Program-made: the position numbers and the translations under genes | Notes under the pieces: generated by a model | What the model saw: only the letters and a program-made list of their open reading frames with translations | Databases searched by the model: none | Told to the model about the DNA's origin: nothing | From: Tetmemena sp. SeJ-2015 | Lineage: Eukaryota; Ciliophora; Spirotrichea; Sporadotrichida; Oxytrichidae | Reading direction: 5' to 3' | Length of the DNA: 64,000 bases | NCBI GenBank assembly: GCA_027382625.1 | Contig: JAJKFJ010021879.1 | Span: 1-64,000, forward strand | Shown here: positions 22,171 to 32,915 of the stretch, piece by piece | Layout of the letters: each line of letters starts with the position of its first letter | Position numbering within the stretch: the first letter of the stretch is position 1

Positions 22171-23391
22171 ATGTTCAGTTTCCTTTCAGGTCTTACGACC
22201 TTTGTTCTCTTATCCTACTTCTCATCAGGCGTTAACGGTTAAGGATAGTAAATTGGAGTGCTTCCACAGCCAGTAGCCACTTAAAATGCTAGTCAGGCAG
22301 CGATACAAGACCAGAGCTAGATAAATATGGCTTAGGCTTAGAGTCCACTACTGACTGGAGCAAACTGTGACTATAATTGGTATCCCGAGCTAAATATGCT
22401 ATACACGGAGTGCATGGATATCAATGGACTCCCCTCAAATATTTAGACTAGAATAGTTTAATCACCAGTCAATGAATGCTCGGTCAGGAACAACGACTTC
22501 ATCCTAGCTCTTAACATTGAGAATATTGCGAAGTACTTTGTGGATCCTACTCAGGGGTCTTATTTCTGCTGCGACGTTTATGAGCCAGGGTATGGGTATC
22601 TGTTCACTGATTGTGGAGGCTCCCAGATGATTGTTCTAAATAATAAATTATAAGGCCCTTTGAGCGCTCAATATAAGCTACTATAAAAGGCAACAGCCTT
22701 CTCTGCTCCACTTTGGAATTACACTGAACTCGAGAGCTTGATAAACTCCAAGTGCAATAACACTTACAAAATAGTGGATGAGTACGGCTGGGGTGGAGAG
22801 TTGGAAATTTGGATGACAACAAACTTCTCTCTTCAAAGCTGGATGCAGCAAATGAATATCAAAGATCTCCAGGATTTCAAAAGTTGGCTGCTTAGATACT
22901 ATACCTACTTGCAGGCTATACTCTATAAAATTGAGGATTAAAACACTACAGCTGCTTCACAGATCTAGAGTGTGATAAACAGTTTCAACCCTCAAATCGC
23001 TAATTTGAATTTGACGCAGCTAGTTACTTTGTATCAGCCTTTCATTGCTAATTTCTCTCTTTGGTTCTCTCAATTAAAGACTAATATTGTGTAAACTTAG
23101 CCAGCACTAGCAGCAATTCCTCCAGGATATAGGGCTATAGTAAGATGGGTGAGGACTCACATGATTCAAGAGTTACATCAGCGGGTTTCTGTGCAACTTA
23201 ATAACACGCTTCCTACCTTACAGGCTCAAGAAAGTTAACAGCCCAGTAATAATCAAGCTTAGCTTTAGACAGGTGCTGGAGGTATTGGAACAGATTTTGG
23301 TTCTTAGACTTATCACGGAGGTGGAACTGCCACAGCTAAGGTATGGGGAGGCTCAAATCAAAATAGCTTTACTACTGGTAGTGGAGTGTGA
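22171..23391 (+). CDS. Secreted Cys- and Gln-containing protein, uninterrupted
   Basis: Single open frame of 406 codons from ATG 22171 to TGA 23389-23391, reading several TAA/TAG as Gln. The N-terminus (MFSFLSGLTTFVLLSYFSSGVNG) is a typical signal peptide with a probable cleavage after VNG. Scattered Cys, including a CC pair at about residue 131, and several N-x-S/T sites suggest an extracellular or lysosomal/cortical protein. The C-terminal third is Gln/Gly/Ser-rich. No membrane anchor was seen after the signal. No family recognised. Unlike most neighbours it has neither IES nor intron, although it lies in AT-rich DNA. Confidence 0.8.
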
Positions 23392-23634
23392 ATTTACTAT
23401 ATTTGTGCCCAAATAGAACTTAATTATATATTTCTCCAATTATCTATAATCATACATTTGAAGATTTCTAATTTTAATTGTTTTTAAAAAGGGATTAATT
23501 GTCATTTAACTTTCAGGCATCAAAAGTTCTAATTAACTTTTTTTTTAAAAATAAAAATTATAAAGGCATAATTATATTTAATATCCCATATTAAAGATAG
23601 ATTCTTTCTTTCAAAATATACTAACGATATTTTT

Positions 23635-25120
23635 ATGTCTTCACAAGATTCTGAGAGTGAAATCGTAAGCAATTACTTCTATCCTAAATTTATAGAGTCT
23701 CCTAAACTGGAATAAAAACAATAATTAACTCTTATATCTTCGATGACCTTGAATTATTTATTTAATTTAAATTTATTCTTAATTTACATAAAAACAAGAT
23801 TAAAATTTACTTAGAAACTAGCATACTTAAAGTAGTATGTTAGTTAGATGACTAATTAAATTAATCTTCTGCATCAATATATTTTCTATATTGATATTGA
23901 AGCTTTCACAAGTTAAATCCTAGGAGGATTAATAGTGCAGCAGTAATAAGGCTAAAACATAATTCTTATTTTGAGGTATTATCATTTCTATAATCAATAT
24001 TTTTAGAATTATTTATTTAAAATAAAGCTTTATTTATCATAAATAACATTTTTACATAGCTTTTGAAAAGAATTATATTTTGATTATGATATAATTTTCA
24101 AATTTCATTATGGTATAATAAGAAGCACTATAAAATGATTAATCAAAAATAGATTAAAAATAAGTTTAAGGCCAAATTATTATTTATCGTAATAAAAGAA
24201 TTTTATATTTAATTTTAATTCTCATTCTTCCTTTAAATTGCTTTATAGGAAAATCTACAAGCTTTAAGGATTAATTTGTGGGAATTTGCTTGAGAATAAC
24301 ATCTTCTCTTTAGAAGCTATATTAGAATAAATCCAAAAGATCAATAAAATATTATTGCAATTTTACAATAAAAAATACAAATTGTAATTAGAGCATTTTA
24401 TTTTTAAATTAATTTAGATTAAAATAAAAAAGGGAAGTTCTAACAGGTATTTATAAATTTAATTCTACTTAATAATTATTTTGTTTTTAATAATTCCAGA
24501 AGCGTCATGCTAAATTTTCAAAGAAGATATAACCACTCATCTCTAAATGGCCTACTTAATATAATGATACAATTTTAAATTAAAAGTCATTAGAAATTCT
24601 ATATTTACATATTTCATAATCAGAAGAATGAGAAGGCAAAAATTAATTTATTATTTTTGACATTTTTTTAAAAATGCTAATCTTATAAATCACAAAGCCT
24701 CTTTTCTCAACTGTAATATTCAGATTAATTATTTTCGAAATAAAATTTTTTAATATAAAATTCCCTCCCTTAAAAGATAAATGACATTGAATTTTGTTTG
24801 ATTATATTTTCATTTATAATTACTTGATGGAAGTATAAAGATCGACTAAAAATACTTAAATAAATTATGGGAACCTGCACTAAAAGATTTGTGAATTCTC
24901 AGAATAAACATTCTTACGGTGCATAATTTCTTTCCAAGAAAATTAATAGAAGCTGCAGTACTCTAACTAATATAAAATATTGCACTTGTTTTAAGAGGCT
25001 ACATTCTTCAAACCAAACGGAAATAATGTGAATAGTCGCAGCTCAAATTCATTAAATAAAACATAATTGATTGCTATTCATGAAGAAAATTTAATAGAAA
25101 TATATTTCCAGTCTAAGTGA
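23635..25120 (+). CDS. Unknown protein, split by AT-rich segments
   Basis: Starts at ATG 23635 (MSSQDSESEIVSNYF), runs open to about 23970, resumes at about 24250-24450, then crosses a GT-AG intron (about 24453-24500). A last segment runs from about 24850 to TGA 25118-25120 (contains NLHQKICEFSEQTFLRC and FQEATFFKPNGNN). The pieces are linked by amphipathic, Gln-rich helical sequence with Leu/Ile spacing. No family recognised. The exact junctions, and whether this is one gene, are inference. Confidence 0.5.
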
Positions 25121-25887
25121 AAATATAAATATAGGATTTTATTATTTTAATTAACTTTTATTGACATTTTTACTCAATTTTTATAAGATATTTCCCCTAA
25201 TATCTTATTTAAATCCGTTGTTCAATATACTTAAAGAATAGATTGAGATTCCATAGCATGAAAAGACTTTGACCTATTAATTTTGCAAGCAGCTGTTCTT
25301 CAGATTTTTCTAGAAATCTAAAATTTTCATTTGCCATTTGAATCATTCAGACTCATTGTTATTCAAGTTTTGATAATAAATATATTTAAATTAATTCTAA
25401 GTAAAAACTATATTCGTTGCTATATGTTTTTTCATTTAGCTTTATTCATGCTTATTCAGAAAACAAATAAATTGGTATAAGTAAAATTATTGTACTGCTT
25501 GAGCAAGATGGAAGTTTTTGTTTCTCCTTTGATTCAAAAATGCAAACAGACCGAAATAATGATAACATAAAATGCAAATACCACTAATTCAATTTATAAA
25601 TCAAATATATATTTATCCTTTTAATTTAAAAATAATAAGCCACTCATAAAAAGCTTACTAGACTATCAGGACTTCCTAAAGTCAATCCTATTGAATTTTA
25701 TGGTCACTTTTTAGGAACTGTCGCACTAAAGCCATAAAATATTTTATTTAAATACAGGACTTAATCAGCCAAATATTATCTACATTTTTTCTAAAATTTA
25801 ATTAACATAAATTGTCATCAAACTTTAATTACTAATTGGGACCATTATTTAAGTAAATTTGTTTACAAAACCTATAATGATATAATT
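25121..25887. other. AT-rich interval with two weak coding candidates
   Basis: On the minus strand about 25240-25355 reads MANENFRFLEKSEEQLLAKL..., and on the plus strand about 25490-25740 reads LEQDGSFCFSFDSKMQ... and GLPKVNPIEFYGHFLG.... Both look protein-like but lack clear starts, stops or family matches. They may be segments of neighbouring genes or chance frames. Confidence 0.3.
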
Positions 25888-25894
25888 GAGAATT

Positions 25895-26693
25895 ATTTAA
25901 TATTACTAATTTAACTTGGAAATTGTTAAAAACCCTATTAACTTTAAAAATTAACGTAATTGGAAGGAAATAATATATATAGGGCCATTAGGGAACTCAC
26001 CCATTAGACATATAACTGTAAGTAAAAATCGCAAAGAGATTAATAGGGCTAAAAAATTTAAATATAGACTCAGTAATTATAACTTACATTAATTTAAAAA
26101 ATTTAGAAATGGAGATTTTTTCTCCATCAGACCCCCTCTGCGCCCACTCATTAAATTTCTTGTTTAATAATTCCAGGCCACACACCCAAACGAGCACGAC
26201 AACTACTAAAAGTCAAAAGTAAGTATGCTTCTGTATTTAAATCTATTTCAAATATAATTTCAAGAAATTCTGGAATACTTCAAAACATTGTTGGAATTAT
26301 GGTAATGGAGTTCCAATATTAAAATTTTGGATTATTCTGAAATCATGGGTAGAAGCAAAAATTTTGTAAAAATTTTAATACTTACTTTTGACTCTTTGTA
26401 GTTGTCGTGCTCGTTTTGGGTGGTGGGTGGGCTGGGAATTATTAAACAAGAAATTTAAATGAGTGGGCGGGGGTCTTATGAGAAAATCTCCATAATTTTT
26501 AATTAATGTAAGATCATTAGATGCTTATTTAAATTTTTAGCCTATTAATCTCTTTTGCGATTTTACTTACAGTTATATGTTAATGGTGAGTTCCCTAATG
26601 CCTATATATAATATTCCTTCCAATTACGTTAATTCTTTCAAAGTTAATTAGGTTTAAATTTCAGAAAATCAACGTTAAATTAGTAATATAGGA
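25895..26693. mobile_element. Foldback (long inverted repeat) element
   Basis: The left arm (about 25903-26228) is matched by the reverse complement of about 26375-26692 along nearly its whole length, with many substitutions and small indels. A spacer of about 150 bp separates them. Shared blocks include a CGAGCACGACAACTAC block, an ATAACTGTAAGTAAAA block and a TAACGTAATTGGAAGGAA block. GAGAATT occurs just outside both ends (25888-25894 and 26694-26700), a possible target-site duplication. No transposase frame is inside, so it would be non-autonomous. Confidence 0.78.
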
Positions 26694-26700
26694 GAGAATT

Positions 26701-27496
26701 TTTTTAATTAGCGTGATCAATTGTTTTTGGAAATACAAATAAAGTAAAGCAAGAGACAGTATTATTACTTTTCTTAAAAATAAAATGCGGCCTTTTTACC
26801 ATTTAGCGAATGAGGATTATTTAGACATTTCTTTTAGAATTATAGTTGCGATTTGTAGTTGGAATTATTTACAATATTTGCCTAAGTTGTTTGTAGAAAC
26901 CCAAATAAGTAAATTGGAGTGAGAAATCTAAAATGAAAGAAATTAAATAAACAGATTAAGCTTTTAAATATCTCTAAGTCTTATTTATTTTCTTTAATTT
27001 AAATTATTTGTGTCCTCTTTTCAGAAATGGGGATTATATGAAGTGCCATCATACTTACCATTTATGTTTTACAGAATCATCTCGTAAAAAATAGTCTTTC
27101 TTGTAGTAATGACATCGCAGAAGCAGGAATATAGTTGCAATGTTTTCCATTTTAGCGAAAAATAATTGTAATTAAATTAATTTATATTGCTCTTATTGAC
27201 GATCATCTATTAAATTCTGTACTATAATTATAGCTTGGCAAATTAAAAAATATTTAAATCAAAAATTTAAGTCCACACTCCTTCCTTTTATTTCTAGCAA
27301 TAATAAATCTAATCCTCCCTAACTTCTTCAAGCCAAACATTTATTATAGTTTTTAATTTGAAACAAGAATAACTTTTAAGCAGGAGCAATCAAACTTTAA
27401 AATAGTTTGGAGAAGTCAAGTGATGCTTTATACTTTTACAAGTACATCTGCATCCAGCATTAGATATCTCCCACCTCCTCTCAAAATCAACTTAAT
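26701..27496. other. AT-rich spacer
   Basis: About 800 bp between the foldback element and the next gene. No sustained coding frame or repeat recognised. Confidence 0.45.
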
Positions 27497-28688
27497 ATGG
27501 AGCAATTTCTCAACATGATAATTCAAACTCTCGAGTAAAACCTTTCCTAACTTATCCTTAAGCTATTCTTGGAGCATAATTAATCTAACTAAAGAGGCTA
27601 AAATATTATTAAGTACCTAAAAGAGGAATGCCCAATCATGAAAGAACTATTTGATAGAATGGTCTTTGAGTCAAATGAAAGTTACTCAACTCTCTCTACT
27701 ATCCTAGATATCGGACTATAGTTTCTCAAGATAAGTATAATCAACATGCCCTAAATGAAATCAAATGTATTTGCAGCTGCTTAGCGAAAAACTATGTGTC
27801 TCCTCATCGTTTATCAAATGATTTTTTCAAGATTCTAATCAGTAGATTCCTCTAAAAATAAATTAGGACTATTACTTGAACAGAGTGCATAGAGCTTTAT
27901 GAAATTGGCAACTGTGCTATTCCTTGAATTTAGTTAATCACTTAGGCATCTATAGCTTGAAGAAATGTCTCTGAATCAAAATTTGAACTTTCTAGCTTTC
28001 TTTGCGACTATAAATATAATTATGACAGTCTTACAAGATTAAGAGGATAAAGAGCATTAGAAAAGTTTCACCAGCTAACTACCAGCATTTTCCCAAAGTA
28101 TAATAGGCTCTTGTTTATCTCAGATGTTTCATTTACTTTCTCAAACTAACCTCAAGATAATCTTATCGTAATCATTATAAATTGAGCTTTAATCTTAAGA
28201 GAGAGATTGAAACACGGCTTTGATTAGTTTGAAGAGAGTCTAGTATCTCAAATTAAATTACTTGAATTAGAAGACTTGGAAAGAACCTACTTTCAAAGAC
28301 TCAATTTAGAGAGTAACATCTAGTTTTTGCAAACCTCCGCCCACCAGATAGTTATCTCAGACAAAACCCTGATTTTATCACTCACTATATAAGATATGTT
28401 CTCAGCTTTAGATAAATCTATAAGTAAGCTACATTTCTATTACTTAAGTAACTTTAATATTTAGGCTTGACTGAGATGCCTTGGCACTTAAACTAAATCT
28501 GCAAGAAGATAAGCACTTGGGGAAAGCAAATCTTAGCTAAAAAGAAAGTAGCTATTGGCAGATCTAATTTTCAAATCTAACTCACTAACTTTGCTTATAA
28601 AGAAATACAAAAGATCCAATATTTTAAAGATACTCAACCCAAAAGGGCACTCACTTCCCTTACTAAAATTCAAGATTTACTTTTATGA
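27497..28688 (+). CDS. Unknown helical protein with one IES and one intron
   Basis: Open from ATG 27497 (MEQFLNMIIQTLEQNLSQLI) to TGA 28686-28688, provided a 32 bp IES (28166-28197) and a GT-AG intron (about 28425-28465) are removed. The product would be about 370 residues, rich in Leu, Gln and Ser, predicted largely alpha-helical. No signal peptide or membrane span. The C-terminal part is basic (KKISTWGKQILAKKKVAIGR). Convergent with the EF-hand gene that follows. No family recognised. Confidence 0.65.
28166..28197. other. IES, pointer AATCTTA (32 bp)
   Basis: AATCTTA at 28159-28165 and 28191-28197. Retention leads to TGA within 20 bp. Excision joins TNLKIIL to RERLKHGFDQFEE. Confidence 0.88.
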
Positions 28689-28848
28689 TCATTTTGGTAT
28701 TTAATCTCATTTTTAATAGAAAGGATGTAAATTAGAATCTTAAAATAAAAATAAATGCAAAGGGAATAAGTGGGTGTGATAGAGTGTCTATAGGTTCAGT
28801 CCTTGTCATAGCTTATCGTTGAATATCTCACATATTCTAAGTAGCTGA

Positions 28849-31800
28849 TCAGTATGGCTCATGGTCGCCTGAGTAGTATCTGAGAACGTAATCAAATTCG
28901 ACATAGTTGATTTCGTTGTTAGCCTTCGCCTAGAAGCGCTTGCAGATTAGCTGATACTCGTCGTCACTGATGTTGAGCTTCATGTTATCAAAGATTGATC
29001 TGAAGCGAGTGTTTGCGATAAAGCCGGACTTGCTTCTATCCTTATCCTAGAAGAAAGGCTTTATCAAAAGGCGCTTCTGTTTCACATCCCATCCGATTCT
29101 TTGCAAGCAAGCATCAAGCCTCTTCTCCTCTTCGTTATTCAGAACATCCTTAGGGTCTAGAATAGAAGGAGCCTTGAATTCTTAGATTGTCTTAGTAGGG
29201 TCCTTTTCTAAGTCCTTCTCAGTGAAAATCCTCTCGATCTCCTCATTGAATCTTACGTAATCGACCTTAGTGTTATCACTTGGAAGAGCGTAAGTGCTTT
29301 CGAGCAACTCGAATTCTTAGTTGGTAAGCTAGATCTTTTGAGCGTAGAGGACTCCTCTAAACTTTTGAGCAGCTACATTTCCTTTTCTGAGCATATCGTG
29401 ATCCTAGAAGAACTCTCCCAGTCTGATTCTATCTTTCTTGATCTGAGCCTTAATCTTGAAGAGAAGGGAGTCAAGATCAGATTCACCGCTAAAGTTCTAG
29501 CTGGTTCCTAGGTAAGGAGTCTTCTGAGAAGCGCCATTATCGGAGTTGTTGTTAGGGTTAGCATCATTGATGAATTCTAGATACTTGATATCGTTCTACT
29601 AATTTCCATAGGTTCTAATGATGGCATCGAGTTCATCATCTTGCATAGTGAAACCAAGACCAGCAAGCACTTGCCTGAATTGCTTGGGGGACACCTTGAA
29701 ATGTTTGTGTCTATCAAAGTCCTGGAAGAAGCTCTTCACGTCTAGTCTTTGTCTGAGAAGTTGCTGCTTGAATCTGTAAACAACTTCCTCAGAAGTTTTT
29801 CTCTGAACCTTGGATGGGTTGGTTCTGCCGTAGATAGTCTGAGTTCTAGCATCATCTAAAACCATCTCAACTGCCTTTTCGAGTCCTTTCTTAGTGAAGA
29901 CCTCATCAACTGCGTCGCAGAACTCTCGCCACTTGACGTGCTTGCCTTCCTTAGGTGCTTGGTAGAAAGTGACCAGTTCGTTGAATTCATCTCCTGAAAG
30001 TACTATCTTAGCCATATTAAGGCCAATTCTGAACTGTGCCTCAGTGATGAAGCCAGATCTGAGCTTATCGAAGTCACGATAGAATTCACCAATTCTTATA
30101 CGCTGTTGCTTACACTGGGTTCTGATTCTAGCTAACACATCATCAACATCCTCAGGCTTGTGCTTCACAATATCTACCTCAACCTTTCTTGGCTAAGTTC
30201 TTGGGAAGTAAACTTATCATTAATCTATCTATAGTTAGCTTCGGCCCTTTTAAATAACTTTGAAATGATCTATGAGTCCAAACTTGTCATTCAAAAAATG
30301 CCTGAAGAGGAGAAAAAAATATTTCAGAAAATCAAGCATAGTTATCTTCATCAATGAATAAACTTTAAGTTTAGTTGAAGGACTGGTTATAGTCTCTGCC
30401 AACGCCAAACATATCCTCTGGGGTGTCAACTTCGTTGCAGAAATCAACATAGTTTACTTCGTCAGCATTACCCATATCCATATATTTCTTAAGAAGTAGG
30501 GAGAGAACATTTTCAGGAGCATAGATGCCCAACTGAGCCAGCACTCTCATGAACTGCATCTTAGTCACGTGTCCGTTTTTAGTAATGTCAAAGTCCTAGA
30601 AATTTTAATATTCTCCTAAAATACAAATACAATTCTTAAAAATAATAAAGGAATTTAAGACTCCATTTCAGCTTTAAGAGAATATTAACCCTTTGAGTTA
30701 ATCATAAAATATTTTAAACTAGAACTGAGGCTTGAGGTTAATTCTTCTATTTTGGACTGCGAAGCGGTACTGTTGCATGATGTCATCAAGCTTTTGCTGG
30801 TCTTCAGGAGAAATCTCGAGATATTTTCTTCTTGCAAGGTAGGTATCCTCTTGGGTAACTGGCTTGACAGTGGCTACTGGGTCCTTATCAATACCCTTGA
30901 CTGTGAAGGCTGAGTTGATGGTGTGGCAGAAGTCAAAGTAGTTGAATAAGTTGTCGGGGTCATTTGTCTTATACTTATTACATCAATTACAACTAAACCT
31001 TATCAATTTACTTTTGAGCAAGTGAGTCGAACTCAACGTCAGTCATGTTGAAGTTAAGCATGGAGAGGATACTCTTGAACTGATTGATGGTGACTTTACC
31101 CTTTCTAAGCTTATCGAAATCTCTGAAGAACTCTTCAATTCTCACTCTCTTCATCACGACCATTGCTCTGAGTCTCTCTTCAACATCAGTTGGGTCGTTT
31201 GCAATGTTAACTGCCTGCTGAGAGAACCTGTTCTCCAACACGTTGATCTCCTTGGTCGAACCAGCGAAGAAAGCCTTCTGTGTTGAGGTTCTAGCTGTGG
31301 AGTCTAATTGAGCAGGGGTGGGCTCAGGCCTCTTAGAGGTGTAGCCAGGGAACATGTCCTCTGGGCGATCGACATCAGCGCAGAACTGGAAGTAATTGAC
31401 TTCCTTGGTGTTTCCCTTGTCAAAGTACTTTCTCAGGATGAGCTCAAACACTCTGTCATTAGGTGGCATAATGTTGAGATTCTTGAGGACTCTGGAGAAC
31501 TGCTGGTCAGTAACGTGGCAGCACTTTGACCTGTCAAAGTCTTGGAAAGAAGGCTTGAGGAGGATTCTGTTTGCGACAACCGTCTTTCTCATCTGTTGGA
31601 GAGCGTCGATCATCATATTCTTCTCCTGGTCTGTGAAGTTCTATATGCGTTTTAGAATATATCTCTTTGGCTTACAGCAGTAGATTTGGAGTTGCTTAGG
31701 ACAGCAGCTGGGTTGACTTCAACGTCGAACACTTTGTCGATGTTTTAGCAGAACTCAGAGTAGTTGATGAGGTCTGTCTTGTCCTGAAGCTTGTACTTTT

Positions 31801-32312
31801 GAATCAGTTACTGGATTTCTTCTTCTGCGAACCTGAAATTCAAAGTTCCCATGCATGTTCTGAACTATAAATGCAATTTTAAACCCAAGAAGTAACACAT
31901 AAATCAAATCTATTATAAAATAAATAGAGATTACATCTCTATTTATTATCCATGTGCACAATAAATAATTTAATTGAAAGTATTGTGGATGGTGTGTGGC
32001 TTACGGCTGCCTCTCCTACGAAGCCCTTTCTGAGTCTATCGAAGTCGATGAAGAACTGCTTGATTCTAATTCTATCCTTGAGAACCATGGCTTGGAGTCT
32101 CTTCTCCACATCCAACTCCACATTAAGCAGTTACTCTGGCCTGGGAATGCCAAACTGGTTTCTTCTGGGGTCCTCATTCAAAATCTCTATACCAAGGATT
32201 AACACTCTCATTCACTTATGATATTGCAATAGTTCTATTAGATATGGATGAGGCACTTACTTGAGACAACATTTCCAAAGGGAACATACCCTTGTTGCTA
32301 AACACTCATCAT
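28849..32312 (-). CDS. Large multi-EF-hand protein (axonemal/EFCAB6-like organisation)
   Basis: ATG at 32312-32310 (MMSVQQQGYVPFGNVV) and TGA at 28849-28851. The segments repeat a unit of about 150 residues, each pairing a motif like R(I/V)xxFFxDFDxLRxGxVTxxQF with a degenerate EF-hand and an NYxxFCxxVD...F segment. At least six copies occur, for example 31070-31616, 30371-30600, 29599-30168 and 32020-32130. Most acidic Ca2+-loop positions are lost, so many hands are probably structural. GT-AG introns occur at about 32265, 31640 and 30990. One 172 bp IES lies at 30209-30380. Such tandem EF-hand proteins are known in ciliary axonemes, but the ciliary role is inference. Confidence 0.78.
30209..30380. 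other. IES in EF-hand gene, pointer GAAG (172 bp)
   Basis: GAAG at 30205-30208 and 30377-30380. On the minus strand excision joins GRDYNQSF to PRTQPRKVEVDIVKHK in one frame; retention gives TGA stops. Confidence 0.72.
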
Positions 32313-32915
32313 TTTTAATTTTAAGAAATAAATTATTCTCTAATGACCAATCGATTTGGATTTCTTGAGCTAATTTTCATTTCAAAATATATATAAGCTC
32401 ATAAGAACTGTATTTTTGACTATTCACATAAGATCTTTATTTTTTATAATTAGATTTATGTTTAAATGGAATAATTTATTTTTTTACAAACTTGATATCG
32501 AGTCTAATTAAAATAATTTTTCTCTTGTTTCATAATTAGTGTGTAATATTTAGAATGGCTCAACGATGCATTTTATTTCAAAGTTCCTCGCTATCTTGAT
32601 AATAGATACCATAGACACTCACTCTTAGAATGCTATAAATTGATATAGATAATTTATATTCACTCCAAATAATCAAACAATAATCCAATGGAGATCCAAA
32701 TCACAGATCAAACCTCATCAAATTATTATCAACTAAGTTGTAATCTTTATTTTTTCTTATACCTAAAATTATGTAAGCTTTATTTTATGCATTAAAAAGT
32801 ATCTTAAGAATTTGGGTTAAGTTATTTAAACTTTCCCATCTTAATTTTTTTCTTGTCTAATATTAGAATTTAAAAAAAATTCCTTTCTTATTTAAATAGG
32901 TTAGATGATAAATAT
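32313..32915. promoter_or_regulatory. Divergent intergenic region
   Basis: About 600 bp, strongly AT-rich, between two divergently transcribed genes, so it must carry both promoters. No specific motif could be assigned. Confidence 0.4.
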
